Part shown: positions 28,230 through 38,086 of the stretch, piece after piece | How the letters are laid out: the number at the start of each line of letters is the position of its first letter | Position numbering within the stretch: position 1 is the stretch's first letter | From: Pseudoalteromonas sp. SMS1 | Lineage (GTDB): Bacteria > Pseudomonadota > Gammaproteobacteria > Enterobacterales > Alteromonadaceae | DNA: 64,000 bases | Assembly: GCF_021530565.1 (NCBI RefSeq) | Contig: NZ_JAKGBI010000002.1 | Location: 248,001 to 312,000 of the forward strand | Direction: 5' to 3' | Position numbers and translations under genes: made by a program | Notes under the pieces: generated by a model | What the model was told of the DNA's origin: nothing | The model's database searches: none | Seen by the model: only the letters and a program-made list of their open reading frames with translations

Positions 28230-29948
28230 ATGATGAAATACACAAAAGTTGCGCTCACAACATTCGCCATACTTAGCATTGCGTCCACTGCACAAGCGGC
28301 TCCTGAAGTACATTACACTCAATGCCAATCTGTATTTAGCTACCAAACAGCAAGTTACCAAGGTACCACCAATAAAAATAACAATGGCAATCAATGGTGC
28401 TATTTGCAACAAGCAATAGATGGCAGTTCATGGGGCAATGTTCGCACAGAGACCATTCCAACATTTAAAACCGTGACTGGTAAGGTGTGTAACACTCCTT
28501 CTCAATATCAGGGCGAACATTTTTATGGCTGTTCAACGGCAAACCACAGTGCACCTTGGTGCTATGTGGATGATCAAGGGAATTGGGAAGAATGCGCTAA
28601 CATAGAAAGCGAGCCGTTACCAAAACATACTCACCCTCAAGCAAGTCAGCGATTGGACCGAGTTGCACTGGGCTCCTGCTTCAAAACCAAAGGGGATATG
28701 CCTCAAGCCCTTGCTAAGCTCATTTCTCATCAGCCTGATTTATTTTTATGGCTCGGCGATAACATTTACGCCGACACCACAAATATGGGTACAATGCGCC
28801 AAAAATATGATGATAAGAAACGTAATATTGATTACCAAAAGTTCCTTGCAGCTAACATTCCAGTGATGGCAACTTGGGATGATCATGATTATGGCGCAAA
28901 TAATGATGGAAAACACTATCCCCAGCGCGTCAACAGCCAAAAGGAGTATTTGCGCCACTTTGATGTACCTGCTGATGATCCGAGATTGCATGGTCAGGCA
29001 GGCATCTACGAAGCCAAAATGCTTGGCCCAGCCAACGAGCGCACACATGTAATCACCCTGGATGCCCGTTATTTTCGCTCCCCAACCTTTGATAATTACG
29101 GAACATGTGAAGGAAGTGATACTACAATTTTGGGCACAGAGCAGTGGCAATGGCTTGAGAAACAACTAGACACCCCATCAGAGATCAAATTGATTGCCAG
29201 TGGCATTCAAGTCCTGCCTCCACTCTATCAAGGGCGCAGCAAAAACAAATACTGTGCTTATGGGGATGGCAAAGAATTTGAACAAGCCATCGCCGATATG
29301 GCTGAATCGGATATGTCTGGTACGAGTTACGAATCATGGGCAGAGGTCCCATTGGAGCGCGCCAAGTTATTAAGGCTAGTCCAGAAGTCAATCAACAGCG
29401 GTAAAACCAAGGCGGTAATTTTCCTTTCCGGTGATCAACATTGGGGTGAGCTACTTAAAAAAGAAATTCCGACCAGCGTACAGTATGGTAAAGCCGTAAC
29501 CGTTTATGAAGTCACAGCATCAGGGTTTGGCCAAAATTGGCCATACCATATTGAAAACCCATTAAGACTGCCTGTCTATGCCGACAAAAAAGGAGATGGC
29601 CAATATACGCAACAATGTCAGTTCCCTTTTACCTACGGTGTCACAACGTATCGCGGCTGCATCACAAAAGATCACGACCAACCATGGTGTTATACTCAAG
29701 TGGATGATAACGGCAGGGGTGTCAATGGTGAGTGGGGTAACTGTGCACCAAATGGCGCCAGAATCCCAAATGGGCAAGTTGGCACTGTCAGCAGTAATAT
29801 TGCTAACTTAACGACCAGTGACAGACATCTCATTAATAAATCAGGCAGTAACTATGGCATGGTGGATATCGATTGGGGAAAACAGACCATCAAACTATCG
29901 ATTCAAACCACCGAGGAAGAGGCGGTTTCTACCATCGTCAATTTTTAG
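28230..29948 (+). CDS. PhoD-like alkaline phosphatase/phosphodiesterase with fibronectin type II-like modules
   Basis: The ~572-residue exported protein starts MMKYTKVALTTFAILSIASTAQA (signal peptide; ATG 28230 or 28233). Two Cys-rich modules at the N-terminus (NQWCYLQ; VCNTPSQYQGEHFYGCS, APWCYVDDQGNWEECA) and one near the C-terminus (CQFPFTYGVTTYRGC, QPWCYTQ, GEWGNCAP) match the Cys and Trp pattern of fibronectin type II/kringle-like folds. Between them is a PhoD-type metallophosphatase: LGSCFKTKGD, DLFLWLGDNIYAD, WDDHDYGANNDG and FLSGDQHWGEL supply the metal ligands. It likely hydrolyses extracellular phosphate esters or diesters with the modules binding a substrate or surface. Confidence 0.88.
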   Translation: MMKYTKVALTTFAILSIASTAQAAPEVHYTQCQSVFSYQTASYQGTTNKNNNGNQWCYLQQAIDGSSWGNVRTETIPTFKTVTGKVCNTPSQYQGEHFYGCSTANHSAPWCYVDDQGNWEECANIESEPLPKHTHPQASQRLDRVALGSCFKTKGDMPQALAKLISHQPDLFLWLGDNIYADTTNMGTMRQKYDDKKRNIDYQKFLAANIPVMATWDDHDYGANNDGKHYPQRVNSQKEYLRHFDVPADDPRLHGQAGIYEAKMLGPANERTHVITLDARYFRSPTFDNYGTCEGSDTTILGTEQWQWLEKQLDTPSEIKLIASGIQVLPPLYQGRSKNKYCAYGDGKEFEQAIADMAESDMSGTSYESWAEVPLERAKLLRLVQKSINSGKTKAVIFLSGDQHWGELLKKEIPTSVQYGKAVTVYEVTASGFGQNWPYHIENPLRLPVYADKKGDGQYTQQCQFPFTYGVTTYRGCITKDHDQPWCYTQVDDNGRGVNGEWGNCAPNGARIPNGQVGTVSSNIANLTTSDRHLINKSGSNYGMVDIDWGKQTIKLSIQTTEEEAVSTIVNF

Positions 29949-29955
29949 TGTCAGT

Positions 29956-29985
29956 AAAGCGTGCCCTTAAATGCGCACGCTTTTT
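29956..29985 (+). terminator. Rho-independent terminator after the phosphatase gene
   Basis: Stem AAAGCGTGC / GCACGCTTT with TTTTT after it, 8 bp behind the stop codon. It also faces the end of the convergent MFS gene. Confidence 0.85.
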
Positions 29986-29993
29986 ACTTTGTG

Positions 29994-31208
29994 CTAAACG
30001 TTTTCGGTTCTTTGCGCGACCTTATACAGCCACATGGCCGCTAAGCTTGCTGCCACCATGACAATAAATAACAGAGTACCACTTGCAAAATCGAGGATTA
30101 AGCCACCGACTAATGGTGCCAGTGCGAACCCTAATGAGCACAGTCCAGCAGCGCCAAAGTAACTGGCTTTTAAATGTGTTGGTGCCATTCTATCGATATG
30201 AATATTAATATTTGAGAATAAAATTGCTTCACTTAAGCTCAGCACAGCGACACATATTATCCATGCCCAAAAACTGTTTACGTCTGCAAACGCCATCATT
30301 AATTGTGACAAGGCCAGCACACCGCCACCAGCAAGCAAACGGGTTTGAATCGACCAGCTTTTCATTAGATGTAGCAGTGGAAATTGGCACACAACGATAA
30401 TCAATGAATTAGTGACGATAAGGCTTGAAATTAATAACGCGAGTTCAGGTACTTGTGCCCGCGTCAGATACTGGATCAGACTTGAGTCTCCCTGCCCAAA
30501 GACAAGATAGACTAAAAAAGTCGCCATCAATGCCCATAAAAATGGGGTATCTTGGCGCAGTAATGCAAGCCATTGACGAAAGTGAGGCACATTGGCTTTT
30601 ATTTGTTTAGCAGGACGTTTGGTATTGGCTTGATGCTGCTTGAGCAGTAGCGCGAAAAATAACGCTAGATAGGCAATGGCAGTGTAGACAAAGCTAAACT
30701 GCTCCCCATTTAAACCCGCCCACAAACCAAATAATGGTCCAAGTGCAGCGCCCACATTGACGAGAAAATAGAGCAAATGTAACGCAAGCTCTCTATCGTC
30801 ATCGCGTGCCAATTCATCACTTAATAAGGCTTTACTTGGCGCATCCCAAAGTGTTCTGGGCATACACGCAAAGAAAACAGCCAAACAAAAGCTCCACAGC
30901 TGTTCTGCAACAGCCAATGCGCTAAACGCCAACACTCCAACAATCACCGCGGCGTAAAGCACTTTAAAGCGACCAAATCGATCGGCTAAGTTGCCCGTAT
31001 AAAATCCTAATAAAACCGCAAACGTCGCGCTGCCAGTCAGCAGCACACCTACTTCAGTCGCACTCAATGAAAACTTGGTGTATAAAATCACAGCCAAAAA
31101 AGGCCAAACCATGTAGTAACTTGCTCTTACGAAGAAGTTCCCCACTAGCATGGTCCAAACGAGAGGCGTAAAGCGAGTGACTTGTGTTGAAAAGTGCGTC
31201 AGTTCCAT
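29994..31208 (-). CDS. Major facilitator superfamily transporter
   Basis: The 404-residue protein has about twelve membrane segments. The loop motif between helices 2 and 3 reads GNLADRFGRFKVL, the conserved MFS GxLaDrfGrr signature. Helix 5 carries LVNVGAALGPLFGLWAG, the motif C pattern of drug/proton antiporters. It is therefore probably an efflux transporter of the MdtH-like type. No regulator is adjacent. Monocistronic on the minus strand. Substrate unknown. Confidence 0.9.
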   Translation of the reverse strand: MELTHFSTQVTRFTPLVWTMLVGNFFVRASYYMVWPFLAVILYTKFSLSATEVGVLLTGSATFAVLLGFYTGNLADRFGRFKVLYAAVIVGVLAFSALAVAEQLWSFCLAVFFACMPRTLWDAPSKALLSDELARDDDRELALHLLYFLVNVGAALGPLFGLWAGLNGEQFSFVYTAIAYLALFFALLLKQHQANTKRPAKQIKANVPHFRQWLALLRQDTPFLWALMATFLVYLVFGQGDSSLIQYLTRAQVPELALLISSLIVTNSLIIVVCQFPLLHLMKSWSIQTRLLAGGGVLALSQLMMAFADVNSFWAWIICVAVLSLSEAILFSNINIHIDRMAPTHLKASYFGAAGLCSLGFALAPLVGGLILDFASGTLLFIVMVAASLAAMWLYKVAQRTENV

Positions 31209-31318
31209 CTTAATATCCTGCTTTATTGTTTTAGTAGCGCCAAGCGTAAAACCTAAACCTAACTTGAGGTAAAGCGTTTTTTATTTTTAGCCAAATTATC
31301 TCATTGCTATCTAAAATA

Positions 31319-33754
31319 TTACATTCGGCTTTTCACTTTATTAGTTGCCTGCGCCGTAGCGGGATCATCGGGCCAAAAGTGCTTGGGGTAACGCCCTTTC
31401 ATTTCTTTTTGCACTTCTCGGTAACTCGTCTGCCAAAAATGCGCTAAATCCTGTGTTAATTGCAAAGGCCTTTGCGCCGGTGATAGTAACTCGAGCAACA
31501 CAGGTAGACGCCCTTCGCATAAAACTGGGCTATCGCGCATACCATAAACTTCTTGCATCTTCACCGCTAGCCGGGCTGGTCCTTGCAACTGATAATGCAC
31601 TCGAATATTAGATCCACTTGGTACAGCAATCCGTTCTGGAAAAAGCGTATTTAATCGCTGTTGCTGTTGCCAATCAACCCGTGCAAGCAATGCCGCTTTA
31701 AGGTCCAACTTTTTTAGCTGAGTAAACTGTTTAATATCATTGAGGTATGGCATTAGCCACCCTTCCAAGTCCTGCAATAAATCAACTTCGCTACACGGGG
31801 AGAACTCAAGGGGATAGAGCTTCGCGGCTAATTGCAAACGAATCAATAACGACTCACAGTCATCAATTCTATCAAAGACTTTTAACCCTTGTTGTCGCAC
31901 AACACTCAGCCACGCCTTACTCCTAGCGGCTTGATCTAATGGCGTGCTACAAGGTTTTTCAGAGACCACCCACTGGCCAAGGTAAACTCTGTCTTGATGA
32001 ATAAATTGGCTATGTTTTTGGTCAAACTCGCAAATCGTTTTTTCACTGAATAAATGCGGGAGTACTTCTGCTAGCAGTTCAGGCATAAACGCCGTTGCAC
32101 TGAAAATAGCCTGTCCTTTGTGGCCACCTAATTGTGCAATAGCTAAAAAAGCAGTATCTAACCAATACTCATTGTGCGCTTGAACACCTGCACCATTGGC
32201 TAATACAAAACCTTGCCCTCTGCGTTTAGCCAACCTGTCTGGGTATGCCAACGCAACAACGATAGCCAAGTGTTCAACAGCGAGCTCTGTACCATCATCG
32301 TGCACTTGTGCCCGTTTGCACCAATATTGTAACTGCTTTTTAAATTGTGGAGGCGACTGATTGTGTAATTGCTGGACTGCGACGCTGAGCTCAGGTGAGC
32401 TCTTTACTTTACTATCTAGCATTGCCATAAAATAGCATGCTAAGCGCGTGATACCTGAAAATCTTGACTCAAGTTCTTGCACCTTGAGTAACATATGGGC
32501 ATATCTGGGCTCACTCCCGAGCGACTGCATTTTTGCACCGAGCGGCTGCAATTTACCCGCCTCATCAATCGCTTCTAATTCACTCAATAGTTGTTCAGCC
32601 TGATGACACTGTGCCGGAGTTGGCCTGTCAAGCAAAGGTAATTGTGCAAGGCTGGTTCCCCAAACTTTCGCCTCTAAGATTAAACCACTGATATCAGAGC
32701 TCAAAATATCTGGTTTATCATGGGCATCTCGCCTTTCAAACTGCTCTTTACTACCTAAACGATATACCACACCGGGTTCTATTCGACCCGCCCGGCCCGC
32801 TCTCTGAACAGCGGAAGCACGGGAGATCGAAAGTGTGGCAAGCTCAGTAACACCGGTACGTAGATTGAATACACCGGCACGACGTTTACCGCTGTCAATC
32901 ACCACTCGGATCCCTTCTATGGTCAAGGACGTCTCAGCAACATTGGTCGTTAGGACCACTTTCCTCTGTCCAGCTTTTGCAGGCGCAATGGCAGCTTGTT
33001 GGCTTGCTTTACTTTGATCGCCGTATAGCGTACATAACTCAATATTGGCACTTTGCGCAATCTCAGGTTGAAGTGCGTCCGCCACATAGCGGATCTCCTT
33101 TTGACCTGGTAAGAACACCAAAACACTGCCACTTTCTTCATGCAAAGCCTTGCGTACCATGGGCGCTATTTGCATCAACCACTGACGTTCGTCCTTAAGG
33201 GGGACATAACGCGCCTCAATTGGATAACTGCGACCTTGTGAACACACGACAGGACACGCTAAGAACGCTTGATAGCGTTCACTGTCCAAAGTTGCTGACA
33301 TCACCAAAATCTTTAAGTCTTCTCGCAATGCAGCCTGTGACTCTAGCGCAAATGCCAATGCGGTATCAGCAGCTAAAGAGCGTTCATGGAATTCATCAAA
33401 GATTAATAAGTCCACTCCCGTGAGCTCGGGATCTTGTTGAATCATGCGGGTCAACATTCCCTCTGTAACAATCTCTAGTCGAGTACGAGGAGAGACTTTC
33501 ACCTCTTGACGTATTCTTAATCCCACCTGCTCCCCAACAGCCTCGTTCAATTTTCCTGCCAAGAATTGTGCGATATTTCTTGCCGCTAAACGTCGAGGCT
33601 CCAACATCACAATACGTTTAAAGTGTTGATCTTTCATTAATTGCAATGGTAACCATGTTGATTTACCAGCGCCCGGGGGCGCTTGCAGTAACACAGTTTC
33701 ATGGGATGTGAGTTGTTCAACTAGTTGTGAATAGACTTCTTCTATAGGCAGCAC
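31319..33754 (-). CDS. hrpB: ATP-dependent helicase HrpB
   Basis: The 811-residue DEAH-family helicase has Walker A APPGAGKST (residues ~26-34), DEFHERS for motif II, VMSATLD for motif III, and motif VI QRAGRAGR. The C-terminal HrpB domain ends EMKGRYPKHFWPDDP, typical of bacterial HrpB. Known homologues are non-essential RNA-helicase-like proteins of unclear role. Start is GTG. Single gene between the MFS transporter and the cyclase pair. Confidence 0.95.
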   Translation of the reverse strand: MLPIEEVYSQLVEQLTSHETVLLQAPPGAGKSTWLPLQLMKDQHFKRIVMLEPRRLAARNIAQFLAGKLNEAVGEQVGLRIRQEVKVSPRTRLEIVTEGMLTRMIQQDPELTGVDLLIFDEFHERSLAADTALAFALESQAALREDLKILVMSATLDSERYQAFLACPVVCSQGRSYPIEARYVPLKDERQWLMQIAPMVRKALHEESGSVLVFLPGQKEIRYVADALQPEIAQSANIELCTLYGDQSKASQQAAIAPAKAGQRKVVLTTNVAETSLTIEGIRVVIDSGKRRAGVFNLRTGVTELATLSISRASAVQRAGRAGRIEPGVVYRLGSKEQFERRDAHDKPDILSSDISGLILEAKVWGTSLAQLPLLDRPTPAQCHQAEQLLSELEAIDEAGKLQPLGAKMQSLGSEPRYAHMLLKVQELESRFSGITRLACYFMAMLDSKVKSSPELSVAVQQLHNQSPPQFKKQLQYWCKRAQVHDDGTELAVEHLAIVVALAYPDRLAKRRGQGFVLANGAGVQAHNEYWLDTAFLAIAQLGGHKGQAIFSATAFMPELLAEVLPHLFSEKTICEFDQKHSQFIHQDRVYLGQWVVSEKPCSTPLDQAARSKAWLSVVRQQGLKVFDRIDDCESLLIRLQLAAKLYPLEFSPCSEVDLLQDLEGWLMPYLNDIKQFTQLKKLDLKAALLARVDWQQQQRLNTLFPERIAVPSGSNIRVHYQLQGPARLAVKMQEVYGMRDSPVLCEGRLPVLLELLSPAQRPLQLTQDLAHFWQTSYREVQKEMKGRYPKHFWPDDPATAQATNKVKSRM

Positions 33755-33819
33755 GGTAATACGAGTTCAGTGATATCAACATCCACATATTCTATCATGT
33801 TGAATGAGATTTCCTGTAA

Positions 33820-35691
33820 CTAACTTTGAGGTTCATAACTGGTCGAAGCAAGTAACTGTCCGTTATGTATCAGGTTTTTATAGTCACTGATGAGTTGCTC
33901 CGTTGGTGCATTGAATGGCCGACTCAAGCCCCTTAGCCCCACCCATGCATTTCGACTTTCCTCTTTGGCCATATACAACCCATTATCAGCTAACTCTAGG
34001 ACTTGCTCCCATGTCAACGAATTGCCACCTTCATTACTCAATGGGTATGGCGCAAAACCAATGGAACAAGTGACCTGTATTGCTTGTTCGTTTACCACAA
34101 ATGGGAAGCACTCTACTTGTCTTCTCACCCGCTCGACGGCCTCGGTGGCTTCAGCATGCGTCATATTAGGCATCACCATTAAAAACTCTTCTCCCCCCCA
34201 GCGTATCACCAAGTCACTGTCACGCGTGCACTGTTTTAATATATCGGCAACTGACTGCAACACAGTATCACCTGCAGCATGCCCATAAGAGTCATTGACC
34301 TTCTTGAAGTGATCAATATCCAACAGGCAAAATATCATTTCATGCTTTTCACTCGAGATTGCATGTGCGGTGAGCGCGCTCGAATTGACTTGCGCATCAA
34401 TCACGCTAAAAAAATAATGACGATTATTCAGCCCAGTTAAACTGTCCGTAAAACTTAACGCCTGCAAGCGCTTATTACGTTCTGCCAACTCTGCCGTTCG
34501 CTCTGCTACTTGCTGCTTTAACACCGTTAAATATCGTTTATTTTGCCAACGCCAATAACCAAACCCAAACACCAGTGCCACTAATAACATCCCTAACACA
34601 CCGCGCTGTTGGGCTAAGTGGGCATTGTCGATCTTTTGCTGATGCTGAATTAATTGCTGAGCCTGTAGCGCATTGTCTTTTTCAAGTACACTCAATTGCT
34701 GCTTTTGCGCTGCCAAAGTATACTGTGCTTCAAGTTGTAATAGTTTGTTATTACGCTTTTGTAAGTTGAGCGCTTGTTCGGTCATGGCAAACCGCTTTAA
34801 GTACAAATGCGCCTGCTCAAAATCTCCAAGTTGAGCGTACGCGCCAGCCAATGTATTTTGTAATATAGACTGCTCATTTAAAAATCGTGTTCCAAAAGTC
34901 TCACTAAGGGCGTCATTGGCGTTATCAATTGCATTCGTAAACTGGCCAGCTTGCAAATAGGCCATCGCATTCATTAATTTAAAGCGTACTCTTAGCTTTA
35001 AGTTTTTATCCAACGCCGTTTTTTCATTTGCCACAGACTGCAATAGCCTGCTTGCGTTTGCATATTCTCCAATATAAAGGTGCGCCCACGCTCGAGTCAG
35101 TGCTAACTTACTTGACAACTCTTTTTGTTGTTGCGAATCCGCACGACTTAAAATACCTAACGCTTGGCGATAACTCCCCCGCATAATATGTAAAGTGCCT
35201 TGCCAAAGCGCATACTCTGCTCGCAACTGCTCAACTTGATCCGCAGAAACACTTTTAGTTATAAGGGTATAGGCACGTTCCAATAATTGTTGAGCAAAAC
35301 GAAAACGCTCTAAACTCATTTCTAATTGAGCAAGCGCTAAGTAAATACGTGCTTCAAGTTCAGGCGCGTTCATTTCAGAGACAATACTCAAAGCATCATT
35401 ATGTAAAACGAGGCTATTTTTGTAATCTCCAAAATGTTGTCGAATTAAGCCTTCAAGCAGCAATGACTTAGCTTGCAAACGCTTTTCACCTAATTGCTTA
35501 GATTGTTCTCGTAAAACACGAATTTGCGGCAATAAATTCAGATCATAATCTTCTTTTAGTTGGGTCGTTAAGTGACCTAACATTTTGTTCAGATCTTCTT
35601 TTTGCGATGAACTGCTGCTGTTATTAAGGTTGCCAAACACCTCAAAACTCAGCAGCCAAATAAATGGAAAGGCAAACCAATGTAGTTTCAT
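33820..35691 (-). CDS. TPR-containing membrane diguanylate cyclase
   Basis: The 623-residue protein has a signal peptide (MKLHWFAFPFIWLLSFEVFG) followed by tetratricopeptide-like helices (residues ~30-340) in the periplasm. A coiled coil, one membrane segment (GVLGMLLVALVFGFGYW, ~365-381) and a cytosolic GGDEF domain (~430-590) follow. The GGDEF domain has DSLTGLNNRHYF, DIDHFKKVNDSYGH, the loop RWGGEEF and I-site RDSD. It makes c-di-GMP in response to something sensed by the TPR region. It overlaps the upstream binding-protein gene as ATGA, which suggests the latter feeds it a signal. Confidence 0.93.
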   Translation of the reverse strand: MKLHWFAFPFIWLLSFEVFGNLNNSSSSSQKEDLNKMLGHLTTQLKEDYDLNLLPQIRVLREQSKQLGEKRLQAKSLLLEGLIRQHFGDYKNSLVLHNDALSIVSEMNAPELEARIYLALAQLEMSLERFRFAQQLLERAYTLITKSVSADQVEQLRAEYALWQGTLHIMRGSYRQALGILSRADSQQQKELSSKLALTRAWAHLYIGEYANASRLLQSVANEKTALDKNLKLRVRFKLMNAMAYLQAGQFTNAIDNANDALSETFGTRFLNEQSILQNTLAGAYAQLGDFEQAHLYLKRFAMTEQALNLQKRNNKLLQLEAQYTLAAQKQQLSVLEKDNALQAQQLIQHQQKIDNAHLAQQRGVLGMLLVALVFGFGYWRWQNKRYLTVLKQQVAERTAELAERNKRLQALSFTDSLTGLNNRHYFFSVIDAQVNSSALTAHAISSEKHEMIFCLLDIDHFKKVNDSYGHAAGDTVLQSVADILKQCTRDSDLVIRWGGEEFLMVMPNMTHAEATEAVERVRRQVECFPFVVNEQAIQVTCSIGFAPYPLSNEGGNSLTWEQVLELADNGLYMAKEESRNAWVGLRGLSRPFNAPTEQLISDYKNLIHNGQLLASTSYEPQS

Positions 35692-36581
35692 TGTATCACC
35701 CGGGTTGTTGCAAGCATTTCCTCATTGATGAATTGCCAATCCGACACCAAGTGATTTATAAACCCTGACTGAACCAATGCCTTGCGCAGTACGCCTCTTT
35801 TTTTCAGTATTTTTAGGCCTCGGTTCAACGCAGCAAAAATTTGCTCTCCTTGAGGGTGACGTTTACTCACAATAAAGTGACGTGAATCCGGCAGCATCAT
35901 CTTGAGGTTTTGAATAGGGACATATTCCCTGCCTTCGAATGTAAGCAAGAGGTCTTCGCTGACACTAAAGTTCACTAGCATCGCATCCACAATATCGGTT
36001 TCGACCATATTGAGCATGGTTTCCCACGGGCCAATAAAACTAACAATATTAATTGGGGTATTGTTCAGCGCACGCCAATCAACTCGCCACCTCGGATTTG
36101 CAACCACCGTCAACTGTTCCAATTGTTCTTTTGGCAAATTTTGTAGCGCTACATTGCGCTTTGCTACATACAAGCCAGCCTCATAATCACCAAATTCAAC
36201 GACGGCTTCGCTGACAAACAATGAGCCGCGATAGTTAATAATATCTTCGTGCCACACCGAACGAGCCAAAATAAGGCTATCTCCTGCAATCATATCGGAG
36301 AACTCAATAATATTAACGGAAGGCTTTGGGTTAAAAACCACTTCTCTGGTCTCCCCACCCAGAAAAAGCGCCTGCTGCAGCAGCACCATTTCTATTATTT
36401 CAATGTGGGAACCCTTCGTGGTGGGGTGAAAGTCTTGAACATCAAGTGGAGAGCGTCCATCTAAAAACTCACTATAGCGCTGACTGAAGTTTTCACTGCT
36501 CATAATATCAACAACGAGCTGATTGTGGGCGTAAGTAGTGCTGGAGCAAAAAACTAGCAACACTATAATCAACCACTTCAT
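35688..36581 (-). CDS. Periplasmic amino-acid-type substrate-binding protein
   Basis: About 297 residues from ATG 36581 (GGGGAGTGATC ribosome site). Signal peptide MKWLIIVLLVFCSSTTYA. The rest follows a family-3 solute-binding fold, with the second-lobe motif NPRWRVDWRALNN and a C-terminal ALNRGLKILKKRGVLRKAL helix typical of this family. No permease or ATPase is nearby, and it is translationally coupled to the TPR-GGDEF cyclase. A sensing role for a periplasmic ligand that controls c-di-GMP is therefore more likely than transport. Ligand unknown. Confidence 0.85.
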   Translation of the reverse strand: MKWLIIVLLVFCSSTTYAHNQLVVDIMSSENFSQRYSEFLDGRSPLDVQDFHPTTKGSHIEIIEMVLLQQALFLGGETREVVFNPKPSVNIIEFSDMIAGDSLILARSVWHEDIINYRGSLFVSEAVVEFGDYEAGLYVAKRNVALQNLPKEQLEQLTVVANPRWRVDWRALNNTPINIVSFIGPWETMLNMVETDIVDAMLVNFSVSEDLLLTFEGREYVPIQNLKMMLPDSRHFIVSKRHPQGEQIFAALNRGLKILKKRGVLRKALVQSGFINHLVSDWQFINEEMLATTRVIQ

Positions 36582-36823
36582 GATCACTCCCCAAATCACA
36601 TTTCAACTTCACTCGTAGAAGTATACTAAAAAAAGCGAATGAATGTTAACCAAAAAATAACAGTAAAGTAAGCTTTTATAACTAATATTTTGACGGTAAA
36701 TTTATTTCTTCCTGAGTAAAAATCATGACTAATTGCAACGCACTGATAGTTATTATAAATTTTTTATAAGGGGAATTAAGGTTCTGACGAAAGTTGAAAA
36801 TAACGGTACAAAGAAGGTGTAAA

Positions 36824-36854
36824 GTAGACACTACAAAAGCATTGCCGTGTCTAC
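36824..36854 (-). terminator. Inverted repeat at the end of ABC unit A
   Basis: Arms GTAGACAC and GTGTCTAC with a 15-base loop, 15 bp downstream of the last permease stop on the minus strand. No T tract, so it may be a weak terminator. The rest of 36600-36868 shows nothing else. Confidence 0.4.
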
Positions 36855-36868
36855 ATCAAAGAGGTGAA

Positions 36869-38077
36869 TTAAACGGAACGTGTCGCCGAGGCGGGTGAAA
36901 TATTGGCGGCACTCAAAGCTGGGGGAATAACTGCAAACTGACCTGCCACTAGGATGACAGCTGCCCCCACTAAAAAGTATTCGCCCGGAACGGACAACAG
37001 GTCAAAAAAGTCCATCAGTTTTACATTCAGTAAAATTGCACAAATAACGCCCAGTAGAATCCCGAATGACGTAATCACCATATTTTCCAAGATATAGTAA
37101 CGTACAATTTGCCACTTACTTGCCCCAAGTGCTCGGCGTATGCCTATCTGGCGTTTTCGCCTCAAAATTGCAAACCGCGCTTGGCCGAACGTGCCTAGCA
37201 TTGTCACAACCATTAAGCCGATCGTCACCGCGATGAGGATCACCAATGACGAAATCATGGGCTTATAACCCGTTTCTCTTGTATGGGAAAATGGGTGATA
37301 TTTGTCTATGATGCGCCCAGGTTGACGCATTAGCAAAGTATGTACCTCTTCCATCGCTTGTTGCAGCTGACCTGGATGCGCCCTCACCATAAATTTACTC
37401 TCATTGGTCAAGGTTAAAACAGGAAATATAATACTGCGCTTATTTCCCCACCATGCAGGCCAGGTTGCGATAAGCTCATTGACGATCCCCACAATTTGAT
37501 AAGGCCGGCCATTGATATAGATTGTTTTACCTACTGTCTGCGTCCAGTCTTCTGGTGAGATTTTTTCAGCCAAAGCCTTCGTCACCATGGCCGTGGTTGA
37601 CTTTATCATATAGTCATCGCTCGAAAGCCTCATTTCAGCATCGTCAAATTTCCTGCCCATGATCACTTCAAGGCCTAAGGTTTCTACAAAATTCGAAGAC
37701 ATACTATAAACTCCAGCATATGAAATGTAACTTTCATCGCTTTCGGTTCTATTGAGCGCAAGACCTAACCCCCAGCTAGTGAGAGGGACTGAATTGGTCG
37801 CGTTCACACTTTCCACGCTGGCTAGTTCAAGGATATCGGCAAAGTCTTGCTCAAGCCTTGCCTGATAACTATCCGGTTCAACGGGTAAGTTCGCAGTAAA
37901 TGTAAACAAGTGCGCTTCGTCTAGCCCGCTTGGCTTATTAATTTCATGCCATTTGTTGATGGCCATATGGCCCACGTTAATTAAAATAGTAAAAGCGACT
38001 GCAATTTGAATCACCAACAGAAAAGGACCTGTTTTACTTTTCCATAAGGTCTTTAAAATGGGGGTTAAATCCTTCAT
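36869..38077 (-). CDS. ABC transporter permease, FtsX/MacB type (unit A, second permease)
   Basis: The 402-residue inner membrane protein has one N-terminal membrane helix (~20-40), a large periplasmic MacB-PCD-like domain (~45-270) and three C-terminal helices with the FtsX signature (ILRRKRQIGIRRALGASKWQIVRYYILENMV). It ends PASATRSV, as does its paralogue at 40451-41659. Last gene of ATPase-permease-permease unit A. MacB-type pumps move peptides, lipoproteins or toxins from the periplasmic side using mechanical coupling. No HlyD-type adaptor is nearby. Confidence 0.9.
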   Translation of the reverse strand: MKDLTPILKTLWKSKTGPFLLVIQIAVAFTILINVGHMAINKWHEINKPSGLDEAHLFTFTANLPVEPDSYQARLEQDFADILELASVESVNATNSVPLTSWGLGLALNRTESDESYISYAGVYSMSSNFVETLGLEVIMGRKFDDAEMRLSSDDYMIKSTTAMVTKALAEKISPEDWTQTVGKTIYINGRPYQIVGIVNELIATWPAWWGNKRSIIFPVLTLTNESKFMVRAHPGQLQQAMEEVHTLLMRQPGRIIDKYHPFSHTRETGYKPMISSLVILIAVTIGLMVVTMLGTFGQARFAILRRKRQIGIRRALGASKWQIVRYYILENMVITSFGILLGVICAILLNVKLMDFFDLLSVPGEYFLVGAAVILVAGQFAVIPPALSAANISPASATRSV

Positions 38078-38086
38078 ATCCAGCTC

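Noticed and set aside
28104..28230. Longer start for the phosphatase at an in-frame TTG
   Set aside because: It would place 42 residues before an excellent signal peptide; ATG 28230 is better.
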